The notes under the pieces: model-generated
The model's database searches: none
The model's input: only the letters and a program-made list of their open reading frames with translations
What the model was told of the DNA's origin: nothing
Shown: one piece after another, positions 41,860 to 50,184 of the stretch
Layout of the letters: every line of letters starts with the position of its first letter
How positions within the stretch are numbered: position 1 is the first letter of the stretch
Program-made: the position numbers and the translations under genes
From: an uncultured Eubacteriales bacterium
GTDB taxonomy: Bacteria > Bacillota > Clostridia > Oscillospirales > Acutalibacteraceae
Length of the DNA stretch: 64,000 nt
Assembly: GCA_910584745.1 (NCBI GenBank)
Contig: CAJUDG010000003.1
Location: forward strand, 62,001-126,000
Direction: 5' to 3'

Positions 41860-42404
41860 TCGGACTGACCCTGCCGGTGGCATGTCTGTGCCTGATGACC
41901 GGCGCAATGCTGGGCGGGCTGTTCCTTTTCTTCAAGCTTTTAAGGGGACTGCTCTATGGCGGCAGGCTTATGACGGCGGTGCTGGATGTGCTGTTCTGCC
42001 TGATATGGGCGCTTACCGCTTTCCTTTGCGCCCTGGTGGTGGACAAAGGCCGTCTTAGAATGTTCCAGATTGTTCTGCAAGTGCTTGGCGCTTGGGGGGC
42101 TGTGGTGGCTCTGGACCCTTTTGTAAATGGAGTGACCGGCATGGTAAGGCGTTTCGGCAGGCGGCTTTGGGGATGGCTCAGCCGTCCTGTCCGATTTCTG
42201 CGAAAGCGCTGGAGGAAAAAGCTGACTGACATGAGAGCCAGGCGCGCTGAAAGGCGGAAAGCTGCCCCTAAGGGGAAAAAGCCGGGCAAAAAGAGGGGTT
42301 CAGCGGGGAAAGCCACGCCCAGATATAGAAAGGTCCCAGTAAAATCCAAAAGATATGCCCCAAAAAAGAAAAAAACAAAAAACCCTCTTGAAAAACTTAC
42401 GTAA
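41856..42404 (+). CDS. yabQ: Spore cortex biosynthesis protein YabQ
   Basis: Membrane protein of 182 aa with about three or four hydrophobic segments in the first 100 residues (the first at VACLCLMTGAMLGGLFLFFK), then an Arg/Lys-rich cytoplasmic tail from residue 110 (RKRWRKKL, KKPGKKRGS, KRYAPKKKKT). In Bacillus YabQ localises to the spore outer membrane and is needed for the cortex. It starts within the yabP stop. The tail is longer and more basic than the core family, which may be lineage-specific. Confidence 0.85.
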   Translation: MIGLTLPVACLCLMTGAMLGGLFLFFKLLRGLLYGGRLMTAVLDVLFCLIWALTAFLCALVVDKGRLRMFQIVLQVLGAWGAVVALDPFVNGVTGMVRRFGRRLWGWLSRPVRFLRKRWRKKLTDMRARRAERRKAAPKGKKPGKKRGSAGKATPRYRKVPVKSKRYAPKKKKTKNPLEKLT

Positions 42405-42456
42405 ACCGGTGTATAATGTGATTAGCACGAATTGCCGTGGAAGGGAGGGGCTGCCA

Positions 42457-42756
42457 ATGGGCGGTGATACGCCAAAAAAGAAGATCCCTGGCGGCCTCAT
42501 CCTAAAGCTGGCGATTTTCTGCCTGACCGCCGTGGTGGTGCTGTCTCTGGTGGAGCACCAAGTCCAGCTTGTGGAGAAGCAGGAGCAGCTGCGTGTGCTG
42601 CAGACCCAGCTGGAGCAGCAGAAAATGCAGAACGACGAACTTCGCGCCGCCATGAACGACGAGGAGGGCCTGCGCAGTTATGCCGAGAAGCGCGCCAGGG
42701 AGGACCTTGACTATGTGAGGCCCAACGAGCGGGTATTTGTGGACGGCGGCGAATGA
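42457..42756 (+). CDS. divIC: Septum formation initiator family protein (DivIC/FtsB-like)
   Basis: A 99-aa bitopic division protein: short cytoplasmic N-terminus, one membrane segment (LILKLAIFCLTAVVVLSLV, about residues 16-34), then a coiled coil rich in Gln/Glu (VEKQEQLRVLQTQLEQQKMQ) and a C-terminal YAEKRAREDLDYVRPNERVF block. Such proteins bridge early and late divisome parts with FtsL. Start ATG 42457 follows AAGGGAGGGG; the frame extends 34 codons upstream over the yabQ end. Confidence 0.9.
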   Translation: MGGDTPKKKIPGGLILKLAIFCLTAVVVLSLVEHQVQLVEKQEQLRVLQTQLEQQKMQNDELRAAMNDEEGLRSYAEKRAREDLDYVRPNERVFVDGGE

Positions 42757-42796
42757 ACGGAAAGACAGGATAATTTGAGGAGGATAAGGGGAGAAA

Positions 42797-43312
42797 ATGG
42801 GGCTTGAGGTTGGAGAGATCTATGAGGGAAAAGTCACTGGCATAACAAAGTTCGGAGCGTTCATCAGCTTTGAGGAAGGGCAGACCGGGATGGTGCACAT
42901 CTCGGAGATAGCCCCGACGTTTGTAAACGAAATAAGGGACTTCGTTTCCGAGGGACAGACCGTGCGGGTGAAGGTGCTGTCAATAAGCGAGGAGGGCAAG
43001 ATAAGCCTTTCCATTAAAAAGGCCCTTCCGCCTGAGGAGCAGCATAAGCCCCGCAAGCCGGGCCCGGCGGGGAAAAGACCCGGAGGACCGCGTCCCCCAA
43101 GGCCCCCCAGACCGGAGCCACAGCAGGGGCCGGGGCGGCCGGGAGACTTTGAGTGGCAGAGCCGCCGTAACGACAGCGGAAGCTTTGAAGATATGATATC
43201 CCGGTTCAAGCAGACCAGCGATGAAAAAATGTCCGACCTCAAGCGGGGCAACGAGCCGCGCCGGGGCTATTCGCGCCGCGGGCAGCGCGGCGGCGGTGGC
43301 GGCGGCAACTAA
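42797..43312 (+). CDS. S1 RNA-binding domain protein (YabR-like)
   Basis: A 171-aa protein with one S1 domain at residues 1-72: VGEIYEGKVTGITKFGAFIS, GMVHISEIA and VRVKVLSISEEGKISLSIKK. A low-complexity Pro/Gly/Arg tail follows (PRPPRPPRPEPQQGPGRPGD) ending in an RGG-like RRGQRGGGGGGN. It corresponds in place to yabR after divIC in Bacillus, and likely binds RNA or the ribosome. The Gly/Arg tail is a disorder-type RNA contact. Confidence 0.88.
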   Translation: MGLEVGEIYEGKVTGITKFGAFISFEEGQTGMVHISEIAPTFVNEIRDFVSEGQTVRVKVLSISEEGKISLSIKKALPPEEQHKPRKPGPAGKRPGGPRPPRPPRPEPQQGPGRPGDFEWQSRRNDSGSFEDMISRFKQTSDEKMSDLKRGNEPRRGYSRRGQRGGGGGGN

Positions 43313-43323
43313 CATACATATTC

Positions 43324-43350
43324 AGGCCCTGCCGGGATCCGGCGGGGCCT
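43324..43350 (+). other. 12-bp hairpin before the fumarase gene
   Basis: AGGCCCTGCCGG (43324-43335) and CCGGCGGGGCCT (43339-43350) pair over 12 bp with one T-G wobble and a 3-nt loop. It ends 9 nt before the fumarase GGAGGAG. There is no T-tract, so it is more likely an mRNA processing or attenuation structure than a terminator. Confidence 0.55.
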
Positions 43351-43367
43351 ATACTTTGGAGGAGACC

Positions 43368-44201
43368 ATGAGAGAGATAAAAGCGGAGGTCATTACAGAA
43401 GCGATAGCAAGACTGTGTGTAGAGGCAAACCGGGAACTGCCAAAGAGCCTTGAGTCATGCATTAGAGACGCAGAGGAGACAAACCCGGCCTCCCGGCCGG
43501 TAATGGAGGACTTATGCCGTAATCTGGATGCCGCTAGGGAGCTGAACCTTCCCATCTGCCAGGATACCGGAATGGCGGTGGTATTCGCCCAGGTGGGCCA
43601 GGACGTGCATATTGCCGGAGACTTTACCGAAGCGGTGAACGAGGGCGTTCGCCGGGGGTATGTGGATGGGCTGCTGCGCTGCTCCGTGGTGGCGGATCCT
43701 CTGCGCCGGGGGAACACAGGGGACAACACGCCCGCCATCCTCCATGTAAGCCTTGTGCCCGGGGACAAGCTTACTCTGACCGTAGCACCCAAAGGCTTTG
43801 GCAGCGAGAACATGAGCCGGCTGAAAATGTTTACCCCCGCCGCCAGCCGTGAGGATATCGTCCGCTTTGTGGCAGATACCGTAAAGGAGGCCGGCGGCAA
43901 CCCCTGCCCGCCGGTGGTGCTGGGAGTGGGCATCGGAGGGGACTTTGAGCTTTGCACTAAGCTTGCCAAAGAAGCCCTATGCCGGGATGTTTCGGTCCGC
44001 AACCCTGATCCGTATTATGCCAGACTGGAGCAGGAGATGCTGGACGCGGTCAACGCCACAGGGGTGGGCCCCCAAGGCTTTGGCGGCAGCGTGACCGCCC
44101 TGGCGGTGAATATCGAGACCTATCCAACCCATATAGCCGGGCTGCCGGTGGCGGTCAACGTGGGCTGCCATGTGACCAGACATAAATCTGTTACGATTTA
44201 A
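43368..44201 (+). CDS. Fumarate hydratase alpha subunit (class I, Fe-S)
   Basis: Catalytic-cluster half of a two-subunit oxygen-sensitive fumarase or the related tartrate dehydratase alpha chain, 277 aa. The three cluster Cys are likely LPICQDTG, FELCTKLAKE and VNVGCHVTRHKS; ENMSRLKMFTPA is also typical. Start ATG 43368 follows GGAGGAG; the frame continues upstream inside the S1 gene. The beta subunit gene is not next to it; a ribosome-factor gene with its own promoter follows, so the partner must be elsewhere. Confidence 0.88.
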   Translation: MREIKAEVITEAIARLCVEANRELPKSLESCIRDAEETNPASRPVMEDLCRNLDAARELNLPICQDTGMAVVFAQVGQDVHIAGDFTEAVNEGVRRGYVDGLLRCSVVADPLRRGNTGDNTPAILHVSLVPGDKLTLTVAPKGFGSENMSRLKMFTPAASREDIVRFVADTVKEAGGNPCPPVVLGVGIGGDFELCTKLAKEALCRDVSVRNPDPYYARLEQEMLDAVNATGVGPQGFGGSVTALAVNIETYPTHIAGLPVAVNVGCHVTRHKSVTI

Positions 44202-44212
44202 TAAAATTTCTC

Positions 44213-44241
44213 TTGCACTTTTATATAAAATGTGCTATTCT
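44213..44241 (+). promoter_or_regulatory. Promoter of hpf
   Basis: TTGCAC at 44213-44218, 17-nt spacer, TATTCT at 44236-44241; leader of about 50 nt to the hpf ATG with GAAGGAGG. Confidence 0.7.
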
Positions 44242-44298
44242 ATAGTCAGAGGGTGGGGAACATAGACCACTCCTGTATTCACGAAGGAGGAAAGAGTT

Positions 44299-44826
44299 AT
44301 GAAGATCAATATCATCGGACGGAAAGTCAACCTTCGCAACAACTTCAAGGAGCTGGCTGAGAAGAAGCTTGCCAAATTTAACCGCATTTTTGACGAGGAT
44401 GCCGAGGCTGTGGTAACTGTCACGGTAGAGCGCAACCGTCAGACTGTTGAGATCACCATCCGCCAGCGGGGGGCGATCTTCCGGGCGGAGAATACCGCTA
44501 TGGATATGAATGAGGCCCTGGACCACTGCGTGTCCGCCCTGGGCCGCCAGATGCGCCGGAACAAGACCCGCCTTGAGAAGGCCAAGAAGGTGGATCCGGG
44601 CATCGAATTTGCCGATGCCTACTATGACGAGCCCGAGGAGGAGCTTCAGGTGGCGCGCACCAAGCGCTTTGCCGTCAAGGTGATGAGTCCGGAAGAGGCC
44701 ATTATGCAGATGAACATGCTGGACCACGAGTTCTTCATGTTCCGCGACGACGCCTCCGGTGAGATCAACGTGGTATACCGCCGCAAAGACGGAGACTACG
44801 GCCTGCTTGTGCCCGACGAGAAATGA
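44299..44826 (+). CDS. hpf: Ribosome hibernation promoting factor, long form
   Basis: A 175-aa long-type HPF that dimerises 70S ribosomes into 100S particles in stationary phase or stress. The N-terminal S30AE domain begins MKINIIGRKVNLRNNFKELA and continues to residue 105; the C-terminal dimerisation domain is VRTK-like ARTKRFAVKVMSPEEAIMQM with MLDHEFFMFRD. It has its own promoter and overlaps the next gene by 4 nt (ATGA), linking it to an rRNA methyltransferase. Confidence 0.96.
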   Translation: MKINIIGRKVNLRNNFKELAEKKLAKFNRIFDEDAEAVVTVTVERNRQTVEITIRQRGAIFRAENTAMDMNEALDHCVSALGRQMRRNKTRLEKAKKVDPGIEFADAYYDEPEEELQVARTKRFAVKVMSPEEAIMQMNMLDHEFFMFRDDASGEINVVYRRKDGDYGLLVPDEK

Positions 44827-45932
44827 TATATTCAGCCACCTGCCTGCTGGGGGTTGAGGGCCTGCTGGCCCAGGAGCTGCGGGATATGGAATGCGGGGAG
44901 GTCCGGGCCGAGAACGGCCGGGTGCTGTTCGAGGGCGGCTGGGATATCCTTGCAAGGGCCAATCTGTGCAGCCGGTTTGCCGAGCGGGTGGGCATCCTTA
45001 TGGGCGATTTCCACGCCGAGAGCTTTGAGGAGCTCTTCCAGGGCGTCAAGGCCATGCCCTGGGAGGAATACCTTGGCAGGGACGACGCGTTTCCAGTGTC
45101 CGGCAGCAGCCTTAACAGCCATCTGCACAGCGTGCCAGACTGCCAGTCTATAATCAAGAAGGCCGTGGTGGAGCGCCTTAAGCAGAGCTTCCGCCAGGAC
45201 TGGTTCACCGAGGAGGGCCCGACACACCGCATCAGGTTCCGCATGATGAAGGATCAGGTGAGCGTAACTATAGACACCAGCGGCGCGGGGCTTCATAAGC
45301 GTGGATATAGGCCCGTGGCCAATGCCGCGCCAATCAAGGAGACCCTTGCCGCCGCCTTGGTGAAGCTCTCGCGGCTGAGAGCGGACGCCACCTTCTATGA
45401 CCCTTTCTGCGGGTCAGGCACATTGCTCATAGAGGCAGCCACCATGGCACAGAATATCGCCCCGGGTATTGGACGGCGCTTTCAGGCCGAGGTATGGGAG
45501 CAGACCCCGGACGGTGTGTGGGCCAGCGAGCGTGACCGCGCCCGGGAGCTTGAACGCCGTGACACCGGATTTACCGCCACCGGGTATGATATAGACCCCG
45601 CTGCAGTGGAGCTGGCGAAGGAAAATGCCAGAAGGGCGGGGGTGACCATACGTGCTGGAGTGCGGGAGATCAAAGACTTTGTCGAGGCCACCGCCTATGG
45701 CTGTGTGGTATGCAACCCGCCTTATGGCCAGCGGCTTATAGATCAGAAGGCGGCAAGGGAAATCTATAGACAGCTTGGCAGGGTGTTCGTGCCGGAAAAG
45801 GGCTGGAGCTATGGCATCATAACTCCCGACGAGGAATTTGAGGCTATTTTCGGCCGCAAGGCGGACAAGCGCCGCAAGCTCTATAACGGCATGATACGCT
45901 GTCAGTTCTATCAGTATTTTAAGGCAATATGA
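44823..45932 (+). CDS. THUMP-domain class I rRNA methyltransferase (YpsC/RlmL-like)
   Basis: SAM-dependent N2-guanine methyltransferase of 23S rRNA by family, 369 aa. An N-terminal THUMP domain covers residues 1-150 (TCLLGVEGLLAQELRDM). The methyltransferase domain has YDPFCGSGTLLIEAATMAQN for SAM and the N6/N2-type catalytic motif VVCNPPYGQRL. It lacks the second methyltransferase domain of E. coli RlmL. Start overlaps hpf, an appealing ribosome-linked pair. Confidence 0.92.
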   Translation: MIYSATCLLGVEGLLAQELRDMECGEVRAENGRVLFEGGWDILARANLCSRFAERVGILMGDFHAESFEELFQGVKAMPWEEYLGRDDAFPVSGSSLNSHLHSVPDCQSIIKKAVVERLKQSFRQDWFTEEGPTHRIRFRMMKDQVSVTIDTSGAGLHKRGYRPVANAAPIKETLAAALVKLSRLRADATFYDPFCGSGTLLIEAATMAQNIAPGIGRRFQAEVWEQTPDGVWASERDRARELERRDTGFTATGYDIDPAAVELAKENARRAGVTIRAGVREIKDFVEATAYGCVVCNPPYGQRLIDQKAAREIYRQLGRVFVPEKGWSYGIITPDEEFEAIFGRKADKRRKLYNGMIRCQFYQYFKAI

Positions 45933-45950
45933 AGGGATAGAGGGCTATAA

Positions 45951-46538
45951 ATGAAGCTTTTTGGGCGGCTTAGGGGCGGTATAGAGACCCAGCGGCTGCT
46001 TCTGCGCCGGTGGGAGCACAAGGACTTCCAGGCCTATGTGATGATCGTCTCCGACCCGGAGGTGATGGCGCCGGCCGGCTGCCAGCCTGCAGATACGCTG
46101 GACGCCGCGGCAGCACTGTTTGCCCGCGACCTGCGTAATGATTTATGCTACGCTATCGTGCTGCGGGAGAATGATGAGGTCATCGGGCGCATCAAGTTCC
46201 AGAGCGACCTGAGGCGGTTCCATGTAAACAGTCTCTCGATAGGGTACGAGCTGCGGCGGGACAAATGGGGCAGAGGGTATATGACAGAGGCCCTGGCCGC
46301 CATGGTGACGTGTGCCTTTGAGAAAAAGAAGGTGGACGTGCTGGCGGTCAGCCACTATTCGGACAACGAGCGTTCCAGGCGGGTTATTGAGAAGTGCGGT
46401 TTCAGGCTGGAGGGCGTGGTGCCTTGGGCGTGCAAGCGTTTTGACGGTAAGATATGCGACGACGTCTGCTACTCCATCCTGCGGGAGGACTATATAAACG
46501 GTCTGGAGGCAAATTCCCAGGCTCAGGCGCTTTCCTGA
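45951..46538 (+). CDS. GNAT N-acetyltransferase (RimJ/RimL-like)
   Basis: A 195-aa acetyltransferase. TQRLLLRRWEHKDFQAYV is the usual RimJ/RimL-like start, RRDKWGRGYMTEALAAMV the acetyl-CoA loop (R/Q-x-x-G-x-G/A type) and NERSRRVIEKCGFRLEG the C-terminal core. The acceptor (protein N-terminus, amino acid or drug) is not known. It is 18 nt after the methyltransferase gene and ends the unit before a strong bidirectional terminator. Confidence 0.92.
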   Translation: MKLFGRLRGGIETQRLLLRRWEHKDFQAYVMIVSDPEVMAPAGCQPADTLDAAAALFARDLRNDLCYAIVLRENDEVIGRIKFQSDLRRFHVNSLSIGYELRRDKWGRGYMTEALAAMVTCAFEKKKVDVLAVSHYSDNERSRRVIEKCGFRLEGVVPWACKRFDGKICDDVCYSILREDYINGLEANSQAQALS

Positions 46539-46562
46539 AGGCCGGGAAATAATCTGTATTTA

Positions 46563-46595
46563 AAAAGCACACTCCTATTTTGGGAGTGTGCTTTT
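46563..46595. terminator. Strong bidirectional terminator
   Basis: AAAAGCACACTCC (46563-46575) and GGAGTGTGCTTTT (46583-46595) form a perfect 13-bp stem with a 7-nt loop, between convergent GNAT and antiporter genes. Confidence 0.9.
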
Positions 46596-46611
46596 GACAT
46601 CCGCATACAAC

Positions 46612-47877
46612 TTATTTTGCGGAAACAGTTGTGGTACTGCTGGCTTTGGGCCTGATATCTCCGGCAGCGGTAAGGGCCATCTTGGTCAGGGTCGGGCCAA
46701 CAAGCTCATAGACCAGCACGCCGAACAGCACGATGCTGCGGATGGTGGAGCCGATCTCTCCCAGAGCGCCTACCTGCGAAGCCATGCCCAGAGCCACGCC
46801 AGCCTGGGGCAGCAGAGTGATGCCCAGGTACTTCTGTATCTGGGGGGAACAGCCCGCAAATTTGCTGCTGAACATAGCCCCGAAGTATTTGCCCAGGGAG
46901 CGGGAGAGGATATATGCCAGACCAATGCCCACGATGGCGAAGTCCGTGAAGACGTCCAAATGCAGCTCCGCGCCGCTTAAGACAAAGAACAGGGTCAAAA
47001 GCGGAGCAGACCACTTGTCGGCCCGGCCCATCAGGTCCTCGGAACTGCCGCAGGTGTTGCAGAACACGGTGCCAAGCATCATGCACACCAGCAGGGAGGA
47101 GAACTTAACATGCACGGAGCTTAGCTCAAATGAGAGCATGGACATGGCCACCGCCAGGATGATGAACCCGGCGATCATGGCCACACGGTTGCGGTTGGAC
47201 TGGAACCAGCGCTCCATAAAGGTGAGCACCCACCCAAGCAAAGCTCCCAATGCCAGGGAGAGCACGATCTCCAGAAGAGGTTCAAATATGATAGAAGCGA
47301 TGTTGGCGCTGCTGGTCTCCATGGCCTGTGCCGCGCCAAAGGATATGGCGAATATCACTAGGCCCACAGCATCATCCAGCGCCACCACGGGCAGCAGGAT
47401 GTCGGTGACGGGCCCTTTTGCTTTATACTGCCGGACCACCATCAGCGTGGCGGCGGGGGCGGTAGCGGCGGCGATAGCCCCAAGGGTTATGGCGGCGGAG
47501 ACGGGGAGCTTGTCCCCAAGGAATATATGCAGTACAAGTAGGGTAATATCCACCAGGATAGTGGCGGCAAGAGCCTGGAATACGCCGACTATCACAGCCG
47601 CCCGGCCGGTGGTGCGCAGTGAGGAAAGCCTGAACTCGCTGCCGATGGCAAAGGCAATAAAGCCCAGGGCCACATCACAGATGGGCTGCAGGGAATCCAC
47701 AAGCTCAAAGCTGTTAAAGCCGACCCCCGGAAGGCCAAGCCGCCCGATGATACAGGGACCCAGAAGGACCCCGGCCATAAGGTAGGAAGTGACGTCCGGC
47801 AGATGGAAGCGCTTGAACAGGCGGGTCATCATAAGTCCGGCCACCAGAGCGACAGAAATACATAAGAGCATGATCAT
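46612..47877 (-). CDS. Cation:proton antiporter (CPA2 family)
   Basis: Integral membrane antiporter, 421 aa with about 12 hydrophobic segments. VTSYLMAGVLLGPCIIG near residue 35, AAPAATLMVVRQYKAKGPVT with the ALDDAVGLVIFA region (adjacent Asp-Asp typical of the ion site) and HFLSGAELHLD-type FFVLSGAELHLDVF are consistent with NhaA/KefB-like CPA2 transporters. There is no C-terminal RCK or USP domain. The direction and ion (Na+ or K+) cannot be read. The start ATG 47877 has GAGGG 11 nt upstream; Met-3 is a possible alternative. Confidence 0.88.
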   Translation of the reverse strand: MIMLLCISVALVAGLMMTRLFKRFHLPDVTSYLMAGVLLGPCIIGRLGLPGVGFNSFELVDSLQPICDVALGFIAFAIGSEFRLSSLRTTGRAAVIVGVFQALAATILVDITLLVLHIFLGDKLPVSAAITLGAIAAATAPAATLMVVRQYKAKGPVTDILLPVVALDDAVGLVIFAISFGAAQAMETSSANIASIIFEPLLEIVLSLALGALLGWVLTFMERWFQSNRNRVAMIAGFIILAVAMSMLSFELSSVHVKFSSLLVCMMLGTVFCNTCGSSEDLMGRADKWSAPLLTLFFVLSGAELHLDVFTDFAIVGIGLAYILSRSLGKYFGAMFSSKFAGCSPQIQKYLGITLLPQAGVALGMASQVGALGEIGSTIRSIVLFGVLVYELVGPTLTKMALTAAGDIRPKASSTTTVSAK

Positions 47878-48017
47878 ATTTTAAGACCCTCTTTCATAAT
47901 GTATCCAGCATAGCGCTGGGGTAGAGCAAAACCCTATCTATTTTACACTTGGAGGGAGGGTTTGTCAACAGGACATTAGGGCAGAACTCTTTTTCCAACA
48001 ATAGATGGGAAAAATGC

Positions 48018-48061
48018 AGGAGCGGCTATACATCAGATGTTCCCGATGTATAGCCGCTCCT
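48018..48061 (-). terminator. Terminator of tRNA-Leu
   Basis: A perfect 17-bp inverted repeat (48018-48034 with 48045-48061), 10-nt loop; on the minus strand it lies just after the tRNA CCA and is followed by GCATTTTT. Confidence 0.9.
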
Positions 48062-48066
48062 CGATT

Positions 48067-48150
48067 TGGTGCGCGAGACGGGACTTGAACCCGTACGCCA
48101 AAGGCACACGCACCTCAAACGTGCCTGTCTGCCAGTTCCAGCACTCGCGC
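48067..48150 (-). tRNA. tRNA-Leu (anticodon GAG)
   Basis: Full cloverleaf on the minus strand: acceptor GCGCGAG with CTCGCGC, D-arm with CTGGCAGAC, anticodon stem CACGT/GCGTG around a loop TTGAGGT (anticodon GAG, reading CUC/CUU), long variable arm typical of Leu, TTC arm GGGTTCAAGTCCC and an encoded CCA end. A strong terminator follows directly, so it is probably its own transcription unit. Confidence 0.95.
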
Positions 48151-48209
48151 AATTACAGCGTTATTATATCACTTAATCGGCGAGTTGTCAATCAGGATTT
48201 TCGATATTA

Positions 48210-48857
48210 TCAAAAATTTTCTAAAAAGAACGTAAATACTGCTTTTCCGTCAACCGCATCTGTGCGTTTGTGCCGCAATACTAGGCGCTCCGGGTGCCAT
48301 TGTACGGCGTATATTCTTTTTTCCGGCCATTGTATGGCTTCTATCCCGCCGTCCCCGGCCCGGGCAGCTGTCTGAAAGCCGCCGCCAAGGATATCAACTC
48401 CCTGGTGGTGGGCGCTGTTGACGGAAAAGCTTTTTCCGTACAATCCGAAAAGGAAGCTATGTTCAGGCACAGCTACCATATGCACACGGTCCCCGATATT
48501 CTCATCCCAGCGGTGCGCGGCGGCTGTGGGCAGGTCCTGTATCAGGGTGCCGCCAAATGCGACGTTCAGCACCTGCATACCTCGGCATATGCCCAGTATC
48601 GGGCGGCAGCTCTCATAAAATGTTTTCGTCAGATCCAATTCTGTTATGTCCAGAGACCTGTCTATTCCGTGGCTGCCGGAATTCTCCTGGCCGTAGAAAT
48701 CCGGATCCATATCGGCCCCGCCGGGCAGAAGCAGAGCGTCACAGTGTTCAGAGTCCCGGGGTTCCAGAGACACCACGGCCTGTGCGCCGGATGCCTCCAG
48801 GGCGTCCACATAGTTCCGGCGTTTTTCCTTGTCTCCGTAAATATAGATTTTCTTCAT
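48210..48857 (-). CDS. Class I glutamine amidotransferase-like hydrolase (peptidase C26)
   Basis: A 215-aa protein like PuuD and gamma-glutamyl hydrolases. The nucleophile elbow is ILGICRGMQVLNVAFGG (Cys about 94), HHQGVDILG follows and the catalytic His-Glu is in VQWHPER. The LLLPGGADMDPDFYG segment is typical of C26 enzymes. It likely hydrolyses a gamma-glutamyl amide such as gamma-glutamyl-GABA or a polyglutamate. The start Met-3 gives a 9-nt distance to AAGGAGG; the Met two codons up is too close. Confidence 0.88.
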   Translation of the reverse strand: MKKIYIYGDKEKRRNYVDALEASGAQAVVSLEPRDSEHCDALLLPGGADMDPDFYGQENSGSHGIDRSLDITELDLTKTFYESCRPILGICRGMQVLNVAFGGTLIQDLPTAAAHRWDENIGDRVHMVAVPEHSFLFGLYGKSFSVNSAHHQGVDILGGGFQTAARAGDGGIEAIQWPEKRIYAVQWHPERLVLRHKRTDAVDGKAVFTFFLENF

Positions 48858-49219
48858 TTGCATGGTCCCTCCTTATAAAAATTCACAAAATACAATATAC
48901 TGGTGAAATTTATAGTTTTTTGTCAGATGTTGTAGAACGATTTTCCCCATATTGCAGAAAGTTTACAGAGTATCCGTTGACTTGCGGGCATTTTGCCGCT
49001 ATAATGTATTTTAGGCCGGAATCAGTCTGCTTACCTTTTACCAGCTTTTTCTGTCTAACTCTTGGTTGGCAGAAAAGATAGTGCAATGATATTGTACAGC
49101 TAACGGTCTTTTTCTGTCAAGTATGTTCTTCATAACTTGGACTGGATCGCAGGGCAGATTTCAACCGGCCGGGCCCACATCCTCAATATTATGAAGACAA
49201 CTCAGAGAGGATGATTATA
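48858..49219 (+). other. Intergenic region with a promoter and leader before vanY-like gene
   Basis: No gene was recognised. A promoter at 48977-49005 points right and would give a leader of over 200 nt. The leader contains an imperfect stem TTTTCTG/CAGAAAA around 49048-49075 and T-rich runs (CTTTTTCTG) that could act as an attenuator or small RNA end; this is speculative. Confidence 0.4.
48977..49005 (+). promoter_or_regulatory. Promoter upstream of the VanY-like gene
   Basis: TTGACT at 48977-48982 and TATAAT at 49000-49005 with a 17-nt spacer. The gene starts about 215 nt downstream, so the leader is long. Confidence 0.65.
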
Positions 49220-50050
49220 ATGACAGAAAATAGCATACGCGAGTATACTTCCCGCCGCCCAAAGCAGCAGCGGAGACGGACAAAAGAGACCATGGCGGCG
49301 GTCGTGGTCATTGCCGCCATGCTTGTGTGCATGTCTGCGGTGGCAATATCGATATGCTTTGCCGGCAAAGATCAGGGCGAGCCTGCCCAGCCCACTGTGG
49401 GAATGCCCATACGCATGGAGAGCGGCGCCAACGGAACGGCGCAGGCCGGACAGGAGCAGGGGACTTATGAGAGCGTCTTCCAGCAGCTTTCGGACCCGTT
49501 CCTGGTCCTGGTGAACGACGAAGTCCCGCTGCCGGACAGTTGGGAGGTCACCCCCAGCTTTATAGGCGAGGAATCGGTAGATATCCGAATATATGACCAG
49601 CTGAGCTCGATGATACGCGACGCACAGGCGGACGGCGTGAGTATTTGGGTATGCTCGGGCTACCGCAGCGTAGAGGATCAGGAGATAATCCTGAACCGGG
49701 AGATAGAGCTGCACAAAAACGAGGGCATGTCCGAGGAGGAGGCCAGGGAGCTGTCTTTGCGTACTATAGCCCGTCCGAAGCATAGTGAGCATCACACCGG
49801 ATTTGTGGTGGACTTGAACGACGTGGACGACGCTTTTGAAGAGACAGAGACCTACCGGTGGCTCAGCGAACACGCAGAGGATTACGGCTTTGTGCAGCGC
49901 TACCGTTCGGATAAGGTGGATATTACCGGCATTGACAACGAGAGCTGGCATTACCGCTATGTGGGAGTGGAAAACGCCAGGGAGATGAATCGTCTGAACA
50001 TGTGCCTGGAGGAGTATGTGGAGTATCTGAAGGAGCAGGGCAACGTCTAA
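49220..50050 (+). CDS. D-alanyl-D-alanine carboxypeptidase, VanY-like (M15B)
   Basis: Cell-wall carboxypeptidase that removes terminal D-Ala from peptidoglycan peptides, 276 aa. After a basic cytoplasmic end there is one membrane anchor (MAAVVVIAAMLVCMSAVAIS, about residues 22-44). The zinc site is KHSEHHTGFVVDLND and SWHYRYVG, with SGYRSVEDQ upstream. The start is ATG 49220, 9 nt after GAGAGG, not ATG 49211 which abuts it. No van regulatory genes are nearby, so housekeeping is more likely than glycopeptide resistance. Confidence 0.9.
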   Translation: MTENSIREYTSRRPKQQRRRTKETMAAVVVIAAMLVCMSAVAISICFAGKDQGEPAQPTVGMPIRMESGANGTAQAGQEQGTYESVFQQLSDPFLVLVNDEVPLPDSWEVTPSFIGEESVDIRIYDQLSSMIRDAQADGVSIWVCSGYRSVEDQEIILNREIELHKNEGMSEEEARELSLRTIARPKHSEHHTGFVVDLNDVDDAFEETETYRWLSEHAEDYGFVQRYRSDKVDITGIDNESWHYRYVGVENAREMNRLNMCLEEYVEYLKEQGNV

Positions 50051-50074
50051 AAAGTCACCCAAAATGCAGTAAAC

Positions 50075-50115
50075 AGCCGTCCCGGGGGAAAATTTTGCCC
50101 GGGACGGCTAAATTT
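50075..50115 (+). terminator. Intrinsic terminator after the VanY-like gene
   Basis: AGCCGTCCCGGG (50075-50086) pairs with CCCGGGACGGCT (50098-50109), followed by AAATTT. Confidence 0.8.
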
Positions 50116-50118
50116 ATC

Positions 50119-50147
50119 TTGCCAATCACGCCGGTTTATTGTATTAT
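50119..50147 (+). promoter_or_regulatory. Promoter of gltX
   Basis: TTGCCA at 50119-50124, 17-nt spacer, TATTAT at 50142-50147, 37 nt before the gltX ATG. Confidence 0.7.
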
Positions 50148-50184
50148 AAAAGGCAAAGCTAATGAAGTGGAAAGAGGGAAAACC

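Noticed and set aside
46733..47785. 350-aa plus-strand open frame opposite the antiporter
   Set aside because: The minus strand encodes a clear 12-segment antiporter; the plus frame is a shadow.
49220..50050. Part of a glycopeptide-resistance (van) cluster
   Set aside because: There are no vanRS, vanHAX or related genes nearby; the enzyme is a common housekeeping carboxypeptidase.
49202..50062. 286-aa minus-strand frame opposite the VanY-like gene
   Set aside because: The plus strand has the zinc motifs and membrane anchor of M15B enzymes; the minus frame shows none.
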